DNA of 10,557 bases. Origin: Clostridia bacterium (GTDB taxonomy: Bacteria; Bacillota; Clostridia; Christensenellales; Aristaeellaceae). The notes below the pieces were generated by a model, which had not been told where the DNA came from, made no database searches, and saw only the letters and a program-made list of their open reading frames with translations. Both the position numbers and the translations under genes were made by a program. Within the stretch, counting starts at the first letter, position 1; every line of letters begins with the position of its first letter. The stretch spans positions 1 to 10,557 of the forward strand of contig CAAEUQ010000110.1 of the NCBI GenBank assembly GCA_900759005.1. The letters run 5' to 3'. This document shows, piece after piece, positions 1-6,197 of this stretch.

Positions 1-480
1 CGGCTCGTCCATCCGGACGATTTCGTAATTCGCCAGTCGCCCGGCATGGGCGAGGAAGCGCGCGCCGCGTTTATCGAATGCTTCGAGCCGAATCCCGGCG
101 CGAGCATGGTCGCATTCGTGGTCATGGGCGGTGTGTTCGCCGAGGGCGTGGATTTACCGGACGACCGGCTGTCCGGCGCGGCGATCGTGTCTACCGGCAT
201 TCCGCAGATCGGAATTGAGCGCGAATGGATGCGCGAGTTGTTCGACGACGGTCTGGGCGGTGGTTACGACGTTGCATATACCTATCCCGGCATTTGCCGC
301 GTGCTTCAGGCGGCGGGCCGCGTGATTCGAACGGAAACCGACCGCGGCGTTGTTTTGCTGATAGACGTGCGCTACGGGCAGGAAAATATGCAAAATCTCC
401 TGCCGGAGCACTGGAAGGTGGAAAAAATCAAAAAAATGAGCGCGCTGACCGTACGATTGGATAAATTCTGGAATGGATAA
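1..480 (+). CDS. DinG/XPD-type ATP-dependent DNA helicase, C-terminal part only
   Basis: The reading frame is open from base 1 to the TAA at 478-480, so this is the last 159 residues of a longer protein whose start lies outside the window. It shows the second RecA-like helicase domain of the superfamily 2 XPD/DinG group. The motif V region reads GGVFAEGVDLP (about visible residues 43-53) and is followed by a loop ending in STGIPQIG. Motif VI is QAAGRVIR (about 103-110), with the arginine fingers expected for ATP hydrolysis, and is followed by DRGVVLLIDVRY. The ending around PEHW is also usual in this group. Family members are 5'-3' DNA helicases, often with an N-terminal iron-sulfur cluster domain; that part is not visible here, so whether this is a DinG-like or an XPD-like (sometimes nuclease-fused) protein cannot be settled. 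It ends about 64 bases before the next gene, which has its own promoter. Confidence 0.9.
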   Translation, partial: RLVHPDDFVIRQSPGMGEEARAAFIECFEPNPGASMVAFVVMGGVFAEGVDLPDDRLSGAAIVSTGIPQIGIEREWMRELFDDGLGGGYDVAYTYPGICRVLQAAGRVIRTETDRGVVLLIDVRYGQENMQNLLPEHWKVEKIKKMSALTVRLDKFWNG

Positions 481-511
481 CAATGATTACGTAACAATGA
501 TTTGATATAAT
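478..511 (+). promoter_or_regulatory. Extended -10 promoter of the XpaC-family gene, with an upstream direct repeat
   Basis: A perfect TATAAT at 506-511 is preceded by TG at 503-504, giving the TGnTATAAT extended -10 form. No good -35 hexamer lies 16-18 bases upstream, which is tolerated by extended -10 promoters. The expected start of transcription is near 518, giving a leader of about 26 bases. An 11-base direct repeat, TAACAATGATT, occurs at 478-488 and 492-502 and fills the -35 region. It could be a regulator site, but this is only inferred. Confidence 0.6.
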
Positions 512-543
512 AAATCAATAAACAGAAAAAGAGGGGGAAGCAC

Positions 544-1473
544 GTGGCACGGGATCGGGGAAAGACGCGCATCTATATTCCGAAGGAGCGTGATAAGAAG
601 GATCCGTCTCTGATCGGAATCCTGTTCATGTTCATCATACCGCCGCTGTGGCCGTTCGGCGTGCTGATGATTTTGAAGCTCGCGCGCAATATCTGGCGGC
701 GCAAAAAGCGCGGCGATTACGGCAATTACGCCGCGATGATCGGCGACCGCTGCGAGCTTTCGCTCGCGGAGATTTCGGCGACGCTGAACAAATCCATGGC
801 GCAGGTGATCAACGATTTGCAGACGATGATCCGCAAGGGCTATATGGGCCCCGAGGCGTATATCGATCACCGCAGAGGCGTGCTCGTGCTCGCAAAGCAG
901 GAAGAGGAGGTTCGGTTCGATTCCGCGCCAAAGGAAAAGGTCGTTAGCGTGGTCGTGGAAGAGAAAAAGCAGGCGGAGACGGCGAAGCCAGAACGTCCCG
1001 CGCCCAAGCCGCAGCCGCAGGAGACATTTGAGGAAATTCTGCGCAAAATGCGCGCGCTGAACGACGAGATTGCAGACGAAACGGTTTCACATGACATCGA
1101 TCGCATCGGTGAGCTGACCTCGAACATCTTCGGCATCGTCCGCGCGCATCCGGAGCGCAGGGAAGAGGTGCGCAAATTCATGGACTACTATCTGCCGACC
1201 ACGTTCAGTCTGCTGGAAAGCTACGCACTGATGGAAAAGCAGAGCTATCAGAGCGCGAACATTCTCGAATCGCGCAAAAAGATCGAGAGCATCATGAACA
1301 AGCTCGTCGAAGCGTTCGAGCAGCAGCACGACCGGATGTTCCGGAAGGATGCGATGGACGTGGATGCGGAGATTTCCGTGCTTGAAAAAATGCTGGCGAG
1401 CGACGGTCTGGTCAGCGCGCCAGGCGCGGATATTCACGCCGAATTCGAGCGCCGCAGGCGCGAAGGCGCATAA
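544..1473 (+). CDS. XpaC family (5-bromo-4-chloroindolyl phosphate hydrolysis) membrane-anchored protein
   Basis: This is a 309-residue protein starting at GTG 544, chosen because GAGGGGG at 531-537 sits six bases upstream. Four parts can be seen. Residues 1-20 are very basic; 22-47 form one or a hairpin of two hydrophobic segments (LFMFIIPPLWPFGVLMILKL); 58-117 look like a winged helix (two helices, KSMAQVINDLQTMIRKGY, then an AYIDHRRGVLVL hairpin); 120-160 is a charged, Pro-rich linker. Residues 161-288 are helical and match the XpaC/halogen-hydrolysis family, notably YYLPTTFSLLESYALME (216-232). The family was named from an indicator phosphate hydrolysis phenotype in Bacillus; its molecular function is not established, and it often neighbours the TelA-type toxic anion resistance family. 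No telA is visible here. It is a single-gene transcription unit between its own promoter and a terminator. The family call is fairly sure; the winged-helix call is by pattern only. Confidence 0.75.
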   Translation: MARDRGKTRIYIPKERDKKDPSLIGILFMFIIPPLWPFGVLMILKLARNIWRRKKRGDYGNYAAMIGDRCELSLAEISATLNKSMAQVINDLQTMIRKGYMGPEAYIDHRRGVLVLAKQEEEVRFDSAPKEKVVSVVVEEKKQAETAKPERPAPKPQPQETFEEILRKMRALNDEIADETVSHDIDRIGELTSNIFGIVRAHPERREEVRKFMDYYLPTTFSLLESYALMEKQSYQSANILESRKKIESIMNKLVEAFEQQHDRMFRKDAMDVDAEISVLEKMLASDGLVSAPGADIHAEFERRRREGA

Positions 1474-1477
1474 AAAC

Positions 1478-1519
1478 AGCCGGACGCATTCCGATTCAAT
1501 GAAATGCGTTCGGCTTTTT
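1478..1519. terminator. Bidirectional intrinsic terminator between xpaC-like gene and pcp
   Basis: AGCCGGACGCATT (1478-1490) pairs with AATGCGTTCGGCT (1503-1515) as a 13-base-pair stem with one G-U wobble and a 12-base loop. TTTTT follows at 1515-1519 on the plus strand. AAAAA at 1472-1476 gives the U-tract for the minus strand, so it can end both the XpaC-family transcript and the convergent pcp operon transcript. Confidence 0.9.
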
Positions 1520-1534
1520 GTGTAAAAGCAAATT

Positions 1535-2119
1535 TTATTCAGCCAGCACGCCGATTGCCGCAGAAATTCCGCGAACCATTTCGGTGAGCGGCATACTCGG
1601 CGCGGTCTGCGTCTGCTCGGGCAGGAAAGGCACGTGAATGAATCCGGCGCGCACGTTCGTTCCGGCAAGAAAATCCAACATGGAATACATCAGGTGATTG
1701 CAAACATAAGCCCCTGCGCTCAGCGAAACCGCGCCGCGAACGCCCGATTCCTGAATCCGATCGACCATTCTGCGAACGGGCAGCGTCGAAAAATACGCCG
1801 CCGGCGCGTTTTCACGGATCGATTGTTCGCGCGGCTGATTGCCCGCGTTGTCCGGAAGGGAAGCGTCGTCGAAATTGATCGCCACGCGCTCGACCGTAAT
1901 CGCCGCGCGTCCGCCTGCCTGACCGAGCATCACCACAGCGTCCGCCGGATGCGCGTTCAAAAAGTCGATCGCGCGCGCTTCCGCTTCGCCGAATACCACC
2001 GGCAACACTACTTTTTCCAGCTCGATTCCATCCGGCGCAGTCAGCTTTTCGAGCAAAAGCATCGTTGGATTGATTTTTTCGCCGCCGAACGGCTCGAACG
2101 CCGTGACCATTACGCGCAT
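1535..2119 (-). CDS. pcp: Pyroglutamyl-peptidase I (pyrrolidone-carboxylate peptidase)
   Basis: This 194-residue cytoplasmic cysteine peptidase (family C15) removes N-terminal pyroglutamate from peptides. The start ATG at 2119-2117 has GGGAGG about eight bases upstream. Family landmarks are present: the N-terminal MVTAFEPFGGEKINP, the GQAGGRAAITVERVAIN block with catalytic Glu77, Asp90 in the following loop, the SAGAYVCNH block with nucleophile Cys140, and GFIHVPFLPEQ with His162. These match the Glu81/Cys144/His168 set known from the Bacillus enzyme, so it should be active. The length is slightly below the usual 200-215, lost mainly at the C terminus. It is the last gene of the minus-strand cluster, 21 bases after the heparinase-like gene, and stops just before the shared terminator. 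Its role here is probably peptide recycling; the link to its operon partners is unclear. Confidence 0.95.
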   Translation of the reverse strand: MRVMVTAFEPFGGEKINPTMLLLEKLTAPDGIELEKVVLPVVFGEAEARAIDFLNAHPADAVVMLGQAGGRAAITVERVAINFDDASLPDNAGNQPREQSIRENAPAAYFSTLPVRRMVDRIQESGVRGAVSLSAGAYVCNHLMYSMLDFLAGTNVRAGFIHVPFLPEQTQTAPSMPLTEMVRGISAAIGVLAE

Positions 2120-2140
2120 ATCGCATCCTCCCGCCGCGTT

Positions 2141-3748
2141 TTACGGCAATTCAAAATTGAACGTATACATATTCCCGGAAACCGGCTCCGGCGTTGTAAA
2201 CGTCAGCTCCGTCAGCCCGTCGCCCAAATCCGTCTGGCTTACCTGAAGATCACCCTCCCAGGTCAGGCGAATCTGCCCGATGCGCACCGCTGTGGAAAGC
2301 ACAGTCGGCCGCGCTGCGCAGATAAATGAAAACGCTGCCGTGGACGGGCTCGTGAACCGAAGGGCTTCCACAACCCTCAACGTGTAATCGTTGCGCATTG
2401 AGATGACCGTTCGCTGGTAGCTTGCCAGCATGCATTCCTCCGGATACGCGCTCGTTAAATCGATCGAGAGCGTTTCGCGGTCTGCGTAGGAGGCGAAATC
2501 CGCGATGCACGGCTGAACGGGCTCGTCCAGCTGCTCCTGATCGTTGAATCGCGGAAGATTTCGATACTCGGACGCGCGATCCATAAACGGAATCAGCGGG
2601 CTTCCATCCATGAACATCCCGATTTCACCCGCGTTTTTCAGACCGCCGCCGGTATGCAGCGCGCAATACAATCCGTTCATGCGCACCGCCATCAGGCGAT
2701 TGCCGCGCAGAACCGCGTATTTCAGCCGCGGCGGCTTATCGATATTGACCTCGAGCTGCGATGTAAACATCGATTCGAGCATTCGACCGGTCACCGTTCG
2801 CGGCGAGAATTTGCGAAGCCTGTGCAGCTGCGAGCCGAGCGCCGCTAGATCGCGGTCGCCGACGATTTTGCCGACGCGGAACACGTCCGAACCCGAAATC
2901 TGCGGCTTCATGCCGCCGCCCGCCGGATCGACGAAGTAATCCTCGCTGATCCACGAAAACAGAATCTCGTCCACGCGATCCTGATCGGGCGTCGTGCGCG
3001 AAAGGTCGACCGCGCCGTTCGTCAGCCGTTGAATCAGGCATACGAGATCGGCAATCGATGAAACATCCGTCACGCTCTCCTCCAGCGGCACGTAAAATCC
3101 GCCGTCTGCGCCGCTGGAAAGCGCATCGATTTTCTCAAACAGTCCGCGCAGCAGCCGGCTCAGCCGCCCCGCGTCGCGCTCGAGAAATATCGCCGCCACG
3201 GCGACGTCTATCGCGATCGTAAGCGAATACGCGCTTTCGCCGAGCATGAACGGATAGTCCTCGTGCACCGTCGTCGACCGGAACAGCCGTTTGCGCACTT
3301 CGGACAGCATTCGAGCCATCACCATCGGGTTGATCGCGTCGAGATGCTCACCCAAAATACACGCCGTCCAGCCGAACAGAACCGCAGTTTCAGCACATGA
3401 AAAGTCGATCGGCGGGAAGGATTCGTCATCAAACGGCTCTACCGGCTTGTCCTGCTGCGTCGCTGCCCAGCTGGATTCTTCACAGATTGCGCAGATCAGA
3501 TCCATCGCGTCACGCACGTTTTCATCGGTCGCCTCTTCGCGGAGAATCGACTCCAGCGCGCTGCGGCGCGAACGCTGAAGCGATTCGTAATCGCGCGGAC
3601 GGCTCATTCGGTCGGAGAGCTTCATATCGCCCGGCCATTTGCGCGCGCCGGCGTTCACGAACGGCTTGATTGACGGCAAACCGCGCGTTAAAAGAGAAAA
3701 ATCAAACGGCGCATAGCGCAGAAACGCGCTCAGGTTGCGCGAAAACAT
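2141..3748 (-). CDS. Divergent heparinase II/III-like protein, probably catalytically degenerate
   Basis: This is a 535-residue protein; ATG 3748 is preceded by AAAGGAGGGG about seven bases upstream. No signal peptide or membrane segment is evident, so it is probably cytoplasmic. The layout resembles polysaccharide lyases of the heparinase II/III superfamily, with an alpha-helical toroid at about 50-330 followed by a beta-sandwich at about 340-535. Familiar blocks are the basic helix before SALESILREE, AICEESSW (87-94), IDFSCAET (114-121), DGGF (215-218), the strand pair YAVLRGNRLMAVRM, and YRNLPRFN (395-402). In active relatives the beta-sandwich carries a SHNHND-type His/Asn motif and the toroid has an Asn and a Tyr after DGG. 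Here the corresponding stretch reads HTGGGLKNAGEIGMF (365-379), and DGGFYVPLEES lacks the usual Gly-x-Tyr-Trp. I infer loss of lyase chemistry. The family call is from motif memory, not a search. It lies between ywlG and pcp with gaps of 22 and 21 bases, so it is co-transcribed. Confidence 0.65.
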   Translation of the reverse strand: MFSRNLSAFLRYAPFDFSLLTRGLPSIKPFVNAGARKWPGDMKLSDRMSRPRDYESLQRSRRSALESILREEATDENVRDAMDLICAICEESSWAATQQDKPVEPFDDESFPPIDFSCAETAVLFGWTACILGEHLDAINPMVMARMLSEVRKRLFRSTTVHEDYPFMLGESAYSLTIAIDVAVAAIFLERDAGRLSRLLRGLFEKIDALSSGADGGFYVPLEESVTDVSSIADLVCLIQRLTNGAVDLSRTTPDQDRVDEILFSWISEDYFVDPAGGGMKPQISGSDVFRVGKIVGDRDLAALGSQLHRLRKFSPRTVTGRMLESMFTSQLEVNIDKPPRLKYAVLRGNRLMAVRMNGLYCALHTGGGLKNAGEIGMFMDGSPLIPFMDRASEYRNLPRFNDQEQLDEPVQPCIADFASYADRETLSIDLTSAYPEECMLASYQRTVISMRNDYTLRVVEALRFTSPSTAAFSFICAARPTVLSTAVRIGQIRLTWEGDLQVSQTDLGDGLTELTFTTPEPVSGNMYTFNFELP

Positions 3749-3770
3749 GAAAGCCCCTCCTTTGATTTCA

Positions 3771-4328
3771 TTATTCGGAATATTTGGCGCGCTCGCCGCC
3801 GATCAGCTTCGGACGCGTACGCGCGGCGGTTATGAGCGCGCTTCCGATGTGATCCGGCTGAATGCGAATCGGCACCGCGACCGCGCGCAAATGCATTCCG
3901 ATCAGCGTCTGTCCCACATCCAGCCCCGCGTCCGCCTGAATCCTTTCCACCAGCACGGGATCCTTCATTCGCCGCCATGCCGCCGTCGCGAGCGAGCCGC
4001 CCGCCTTCGGCTGCGGAACGGCGCAGACGATTTCAAAGCCGTACTTCTCCGCCGTCGCGCGTTCGACGACCAGCGCGCGGTTCAAATGCTCGCAGCACTG
4101 AAACGCGCAGGCGAATCCGTCCTTTTCCGCGCGATCGATCACTGCGTTTGCGAGCGCTTCACCCAGCTCGTAGGTCGAATTGTGCCCGATCACGCCGCCG
4201 GCAATTTCGCTGCTCGACCCGCCGACCACCAGAAGGCGAACGGGATTGAAATGCGGGCGATTCTCATTCAGCAAAGCATCCACCGCCGCGGCGGACGCAT
4301 CGTAAATTTCCTGAACACGATCAATCAT
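3771..4328 (-). CDS. YwlG / UPF0340 (TIGR01440) family protein
   Basis: This 185-residue protein belongs to a conserved family of unknown function common in Bacillota. Diagnostic blocks are QCCEHLNRALVVE (77-89), PKAGGS (107-112), IGMHLRAVAVP (143-153) and RPKLIGGERAKY (172-183). The N-terminal loop reads GGSSSE where most relatives have a Cys in the second position (GCSTSE-like). I chose ATG 4328 because GGAGG sits eight bases before it. An in-frame ATG at 4343 would add five residues but has no ribosome binding site, and the GGAGG would then be inside the gene. The chosen start overlaps the end of the upstream methyltransferase gene by eight bases (ATGATTGA, 4328-4321), a layout that suggests translational coupling. 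The family's biochemical role is not established; no membrane or export signal is seen. Confidence 0.9.
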   Translation of the reverse strand: MIDRVQEIYDASAAAVDALLNENRPHFNPVRLLVVGGSSSEIAGGVIGHNSTYELGEALANAVIDRAEKDGFACAFQCCEHLNRALVVERATAEKYGFEIVCAVPQPKAGGSLATAAWRRMKDPVLVERIQADAGLDVGQTLIGMHLRAVAVPIRIQPDHIGSALITAARTRPKLIGGERAKYSE

Positions 4329-5058
4329 TGTTTTTTCCTCCATGCAAAAAAGTATAGGCGCCGACAGAAACCGCGACCGCGAGATTCAGCGAATCGATCT
4401 CGTCGCTCTGCGGGATGAACACGCTCTGCCCGAGCGATGAAAAGTGCGTCGGAAGCCCGGATGCTTCGTTTCCGAATACCAGCGAATACGGCTTTACCGC
4501 CTGCGCCGCCACCTCGTTTAATGTCTTCGCGCCGTCGAGCATGAACGGGTACAGCTGCCGATCCGGATACAGAGCGCGGTAATCGTCGAACGTATCGAAT
4601 GTGCGCACGCGCATTTTGAAAAACGCGCCCATCGACGCGCGCAGCACGTGCGGATCGAATACGTCCACACACGGGCGCACCAGCGCCACATCGTGAATGC
4701 CGAAGCCGATCAGCGATCGCAGCGCTGTTCCCGCGTTTCCCGAATCGGAAATCTGGCACAGCACCGCGTGACATTCAGCCGGCGAAGGATCGATTTCGTA
4801 TTTTTCAAAGACCAGACCGGCGAAGCAGTTGTCCTTTTTCGATTCGCGCTTCAGCACGCGATCGGCGATTTCCTCGCGCACCCCCAGTGCCGCGCACCTT
4901 TCACGCAGCTTCTGAACGCCCTCGTTCTTCTCCCCATCAGAATGAACCAGCAGCCGCATCGCGCGCTCCGGGTGCGCCTCCAGAAGCATCAGGGAGGGAA
5001 ACACCCCCAGCGTGTAGCTGTAGGGCAGTTTTTTGGAATACGGTTCAAGTTTCGCCAT
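4321..5058 (-). CDS. TrmH/SpoU-family RNA 2'-O-methyltransferase
   Basis: This 245-residue protein starts at ATG 5058 with GGGAGGA about nine bases upstream. Residues 1-90 look like the small substrate-binding domain of SpoU methyltransferases (LEAHPERAMRLLVHSDG, and SKKDNCFAGLVFEKY as in the RNA-binding segment of relatives). Residues 95-240 form the knotted SPOUT catalytic domain, with motif 1 SGNAGTALRS (106-115), motif 2 LVFGNEASGLP (193-203, Glu198) and motif 3 IPQSDEIDSLNLAVAVS (215-231, Asn225). These residues bind S-adenosylmethionine and shape the active site for ribose methylation of rRNA or tRNA. The exact target nucleotide cannot be predicted from sequence alone. It is the first gene of the minus-strand operon, directly behind the strong promoter at 5083-5111, and overlaps ywlG by eight bases. 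Confidence 0.92.
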   Translation of the reverse strand: MAKLEPYSKKLPYSYTLGVFPSLMLLEAHPERAMRLLVHSDGEKNEGVQKLRERCAALGVREEIADRVLKRESKKDNCFAGLVFEKYEIDPSPAECHAVLCQISDSGNAGTALRSLIGFGIHDVALVRPCVDVFDPHVLRASMGAFFKMRVRTFDTFDDYRALYPDRQLYPFMLDGAKTLNEVAAQAVKPYSLVFGNEASGLPTHFSSLGQSVFIPQSDEIDSLNLAVAVSVGAYTFLHGGKNND

Positions 5059-5082
5059 GTCGAATCAATCCTCCCAGATTCT

Positions 5083-5111
5083 ATTTTAAGCGCGATTGCC
5101 GTGCGTGTCAA
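5083..5111 (-). promoter_or_regulatory. Sigma-A promoter of the trmH-ywlG-heparinase-like-pcp operon
   Basis: Read on the minus strand, a perfect TTGACA (5111-5106) is followed after exactly 17 bases by TAAAAT (5088-5083). The expected start of transcription is near 5076. The GGGAGG ribosome binding site at 5075-5070 would then lie at the very 5' end of the mRNA, giving a leader of under 20 bases. No operator-like repeat is obvious. Confidence 0.85.
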
Positions 5112-5155
5112 CGGATATAATGTTTCGCGCGCGGCAGCATATTATAGAAAGAAAA

Positions 5156-5980
5156 TCATTGATCGTTGAATTTCAGCCATCCGCGCAGAAAATCGCGCAG
5201 CGCGCGGCTGTGCGTCTCCATCGGAAGATGTCCGGCGGATTTCAGCACGTGCGTCTCCGCTTCCGGAAGCAGGCGGCGAATCTCCGAAAGCGCGGCCTCG
5301 TTCATCCATCGGTCGCGAAGCCCCCAAAGCGCCATCGTCGGGCAAAAGCCCATGCCACGGGAGGGGGCGCGGAGCGTATTTGAAACCACGCGCAGAAAGC
5401 TTTCGCACGCGTCATGGCGCATCATCGGCTCGCGCATTCGGTCTAATATGTAATCATCCAGCGGATAGCCGGCGTACGCGTGCATGAACGCACTGAAATT
5501 CTGCCGGGAAAACACTGTTTCGTGGAACCAGCGGCGAACGTAATCGCGGCTGCGCCCTTCGGGACTGATCGAAAACAGCGGCGAAATCAGGATCATCGAT
5601 TTCGTTGAATCCGGATATAGATTCGCCATTCGAAGGATTGTCGGGCACACGCAGCCGTGTCCGGTCAGATGCCATAACGACATCGGCGAATCCATTTCCG
5701 CGTCCACGCTGTCGAGAATGCCCCAGACGATGTTCGCGCGCGTGCCCGCGTCCTGCGGAATCTGTTCGCCGCAGTCGCTCAAGCCGAATCCAGGAAGATC
5801 AACCGAGACGGTCAGGCAACCCAACTGCTCCAGTTCCGGCAGCAGCTTTCGCCATTGAAAGGTCGTGATCCACGGTGAACCCAGAAACAGCATCCGGTTT
5901 TTGATTTCTCCCTCTGGGCGCGCGACGGAAAAGTGAACGCGCATTCCCATAAAGGAAAGAAATCGGCTTTCCTCCGTCAT
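5156..5980 (-). CDS. Alpha/beta-hydrolase-fold protein lacking the nucleophile serine
   Basis: This 274-residue protein starts at ATG 5980, with GGAGGTGG a few bases upstream. The fold is clear from order and spacing: LFLGSPWITTFQWRKLLPEL (31-50, oxyanion-loop region), DLPGFGLSD (61-69), the nucleophile elbow, ALWGLRDRW (217-225) and SAGHLPME (248-255). The elbow, normally G-H-S-x-G in this position, reads LTGHGCVC (105-112), so the nucleophile at 109 is Gly (codon GGC, bases 5654-5656). The acid Asp223 and His251 are kept. The usual His-Gly before the oxyanion loop is Leu-Gly. I infer either a non-hydrolytic role (binding, scaffold or a different chemistry, perhaps using Cys110 or Cys112) or a recently inactivated enzyme. 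No signal peptide is seen. It has its own promoter and ends 97 bases before the trmH gene, with no clear terminator, so read-through into that operon is possible. Confidence 0.88.
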   Translation of the reverse strand: MTEESRFLSFMGMRVHFSVARPEGEIKNRMLFLGSPWITTFQWRKLLPELEQLGCLTVSVDLPGFGLSDCGEQIPQDAGTRANIVWGILDSVDAEMDSPMSLWHLTGHGCVCPTILRMANLYPDSTKSMILISPLFSISPEGRSRDYVRRWFHETVFSRQNFSAFMHAYAGYPLDDYILDRMREPMMRHDACESFLRVVSNTLRAPSRGMGFCPTMALWGLRDRWMNEAALSEIRRLLPEAETHVLKSAGHLPMETHSRALRDFLRGWLKFNDQ

Positions 5981-6013
5981 GCGCCCACCTCCGTTTGTAC
6001 AAAACTACTCTCC

Positions 6014-6042
6014 ATTTTAGCATATGGAGCGTACTTTGGCAA
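6014..6042 (-). promoter_or_regulatory. Promoter of the alpha/beta-hydrolase-fold gene
   Basis: On the minus strand TTGCCA (6042-6037), a 17-base spacer and TAAAAT (6019-6014) are present, with TGC directly before the -10 hexamer (extended -10). The expected transcription start is near 6007. An inverted repeat, CTCCAT (6010-6015) and ATGGAG (6024-6029), brackets the -10. A perfect 10-base palindrome TTTGTACAAA (5994-6003) lies just after the start. Either could be an operator. Confidence 0.75.
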
Positions 6043-6045
6043 TCT

Positions 6046-6117
6046 GCGAACACGATATTTGGCGCATTTTCGGGAAATAAACGGGAAAATGTTCGCATAA
6101 AACCGCCCAAACGAACA
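6046..6117. repeat. Three GCGAACA-like heptamers in the divergent promoter region
   Basis: GCGAACA occurs at 6046-6052 (plus), again at 6096-6090 (minus), and ACGAACA at 6111-6117 (plus). The second and third copies face each other with a 16-base gap (TGTTCG/CGAACA). All three lie between the two divergent promoters, and the third is eight bases before the -35 box of the fmdB promoter. They could bind a regulator; which one is unknown. Confidence 0.4.
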
Positions 6118-6125
6118 AAAAGGGC

Positions 6126-6154
6126 TTGCCTGAACGGACGTAATCATGTATAAT
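6126..6154 (+). promoter_or_regulatory. Sigma-A promoter of fmdB-murA
   Basis: TTGCCT (6126-6131) and TATAAT (6149-6154) are separated by 17 bases. The expected start is near 6161, leaving a leader of about 37 bases before the ATG at 6198. It is back to back with the alpha/beta-hydrolase promoter, about 84 bases apart between -35 boxes. Confidence 0.85.
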
Positions 6155-6197
6155 AAAATGTGCGACAGGTATACCCTGCTCGGATGGAGGTAGTAAT

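Noticed and set aside
1634..2329. Plus-strand open frame of 231 codons opposite pcp and the end of the heparinase-like gene
   Set aside because: Spans the boundary of two well-supported minus-strand genes and has an Arg-rich shadow composition.
3735..4418. Plus-strand open frame of 227 codons opposite ywlG
   Set aside because: Covers a conserved family gene on the other strand and its ends; no promoter or ribosome binding site.
6046..6117. SOS (LexA/DinR) box
   Set aside because: CGAACA half-sites are present, but none is paired as CGAAC-N4-GTTCG; the only inverted pair has the wrong order and a 16-base gap.
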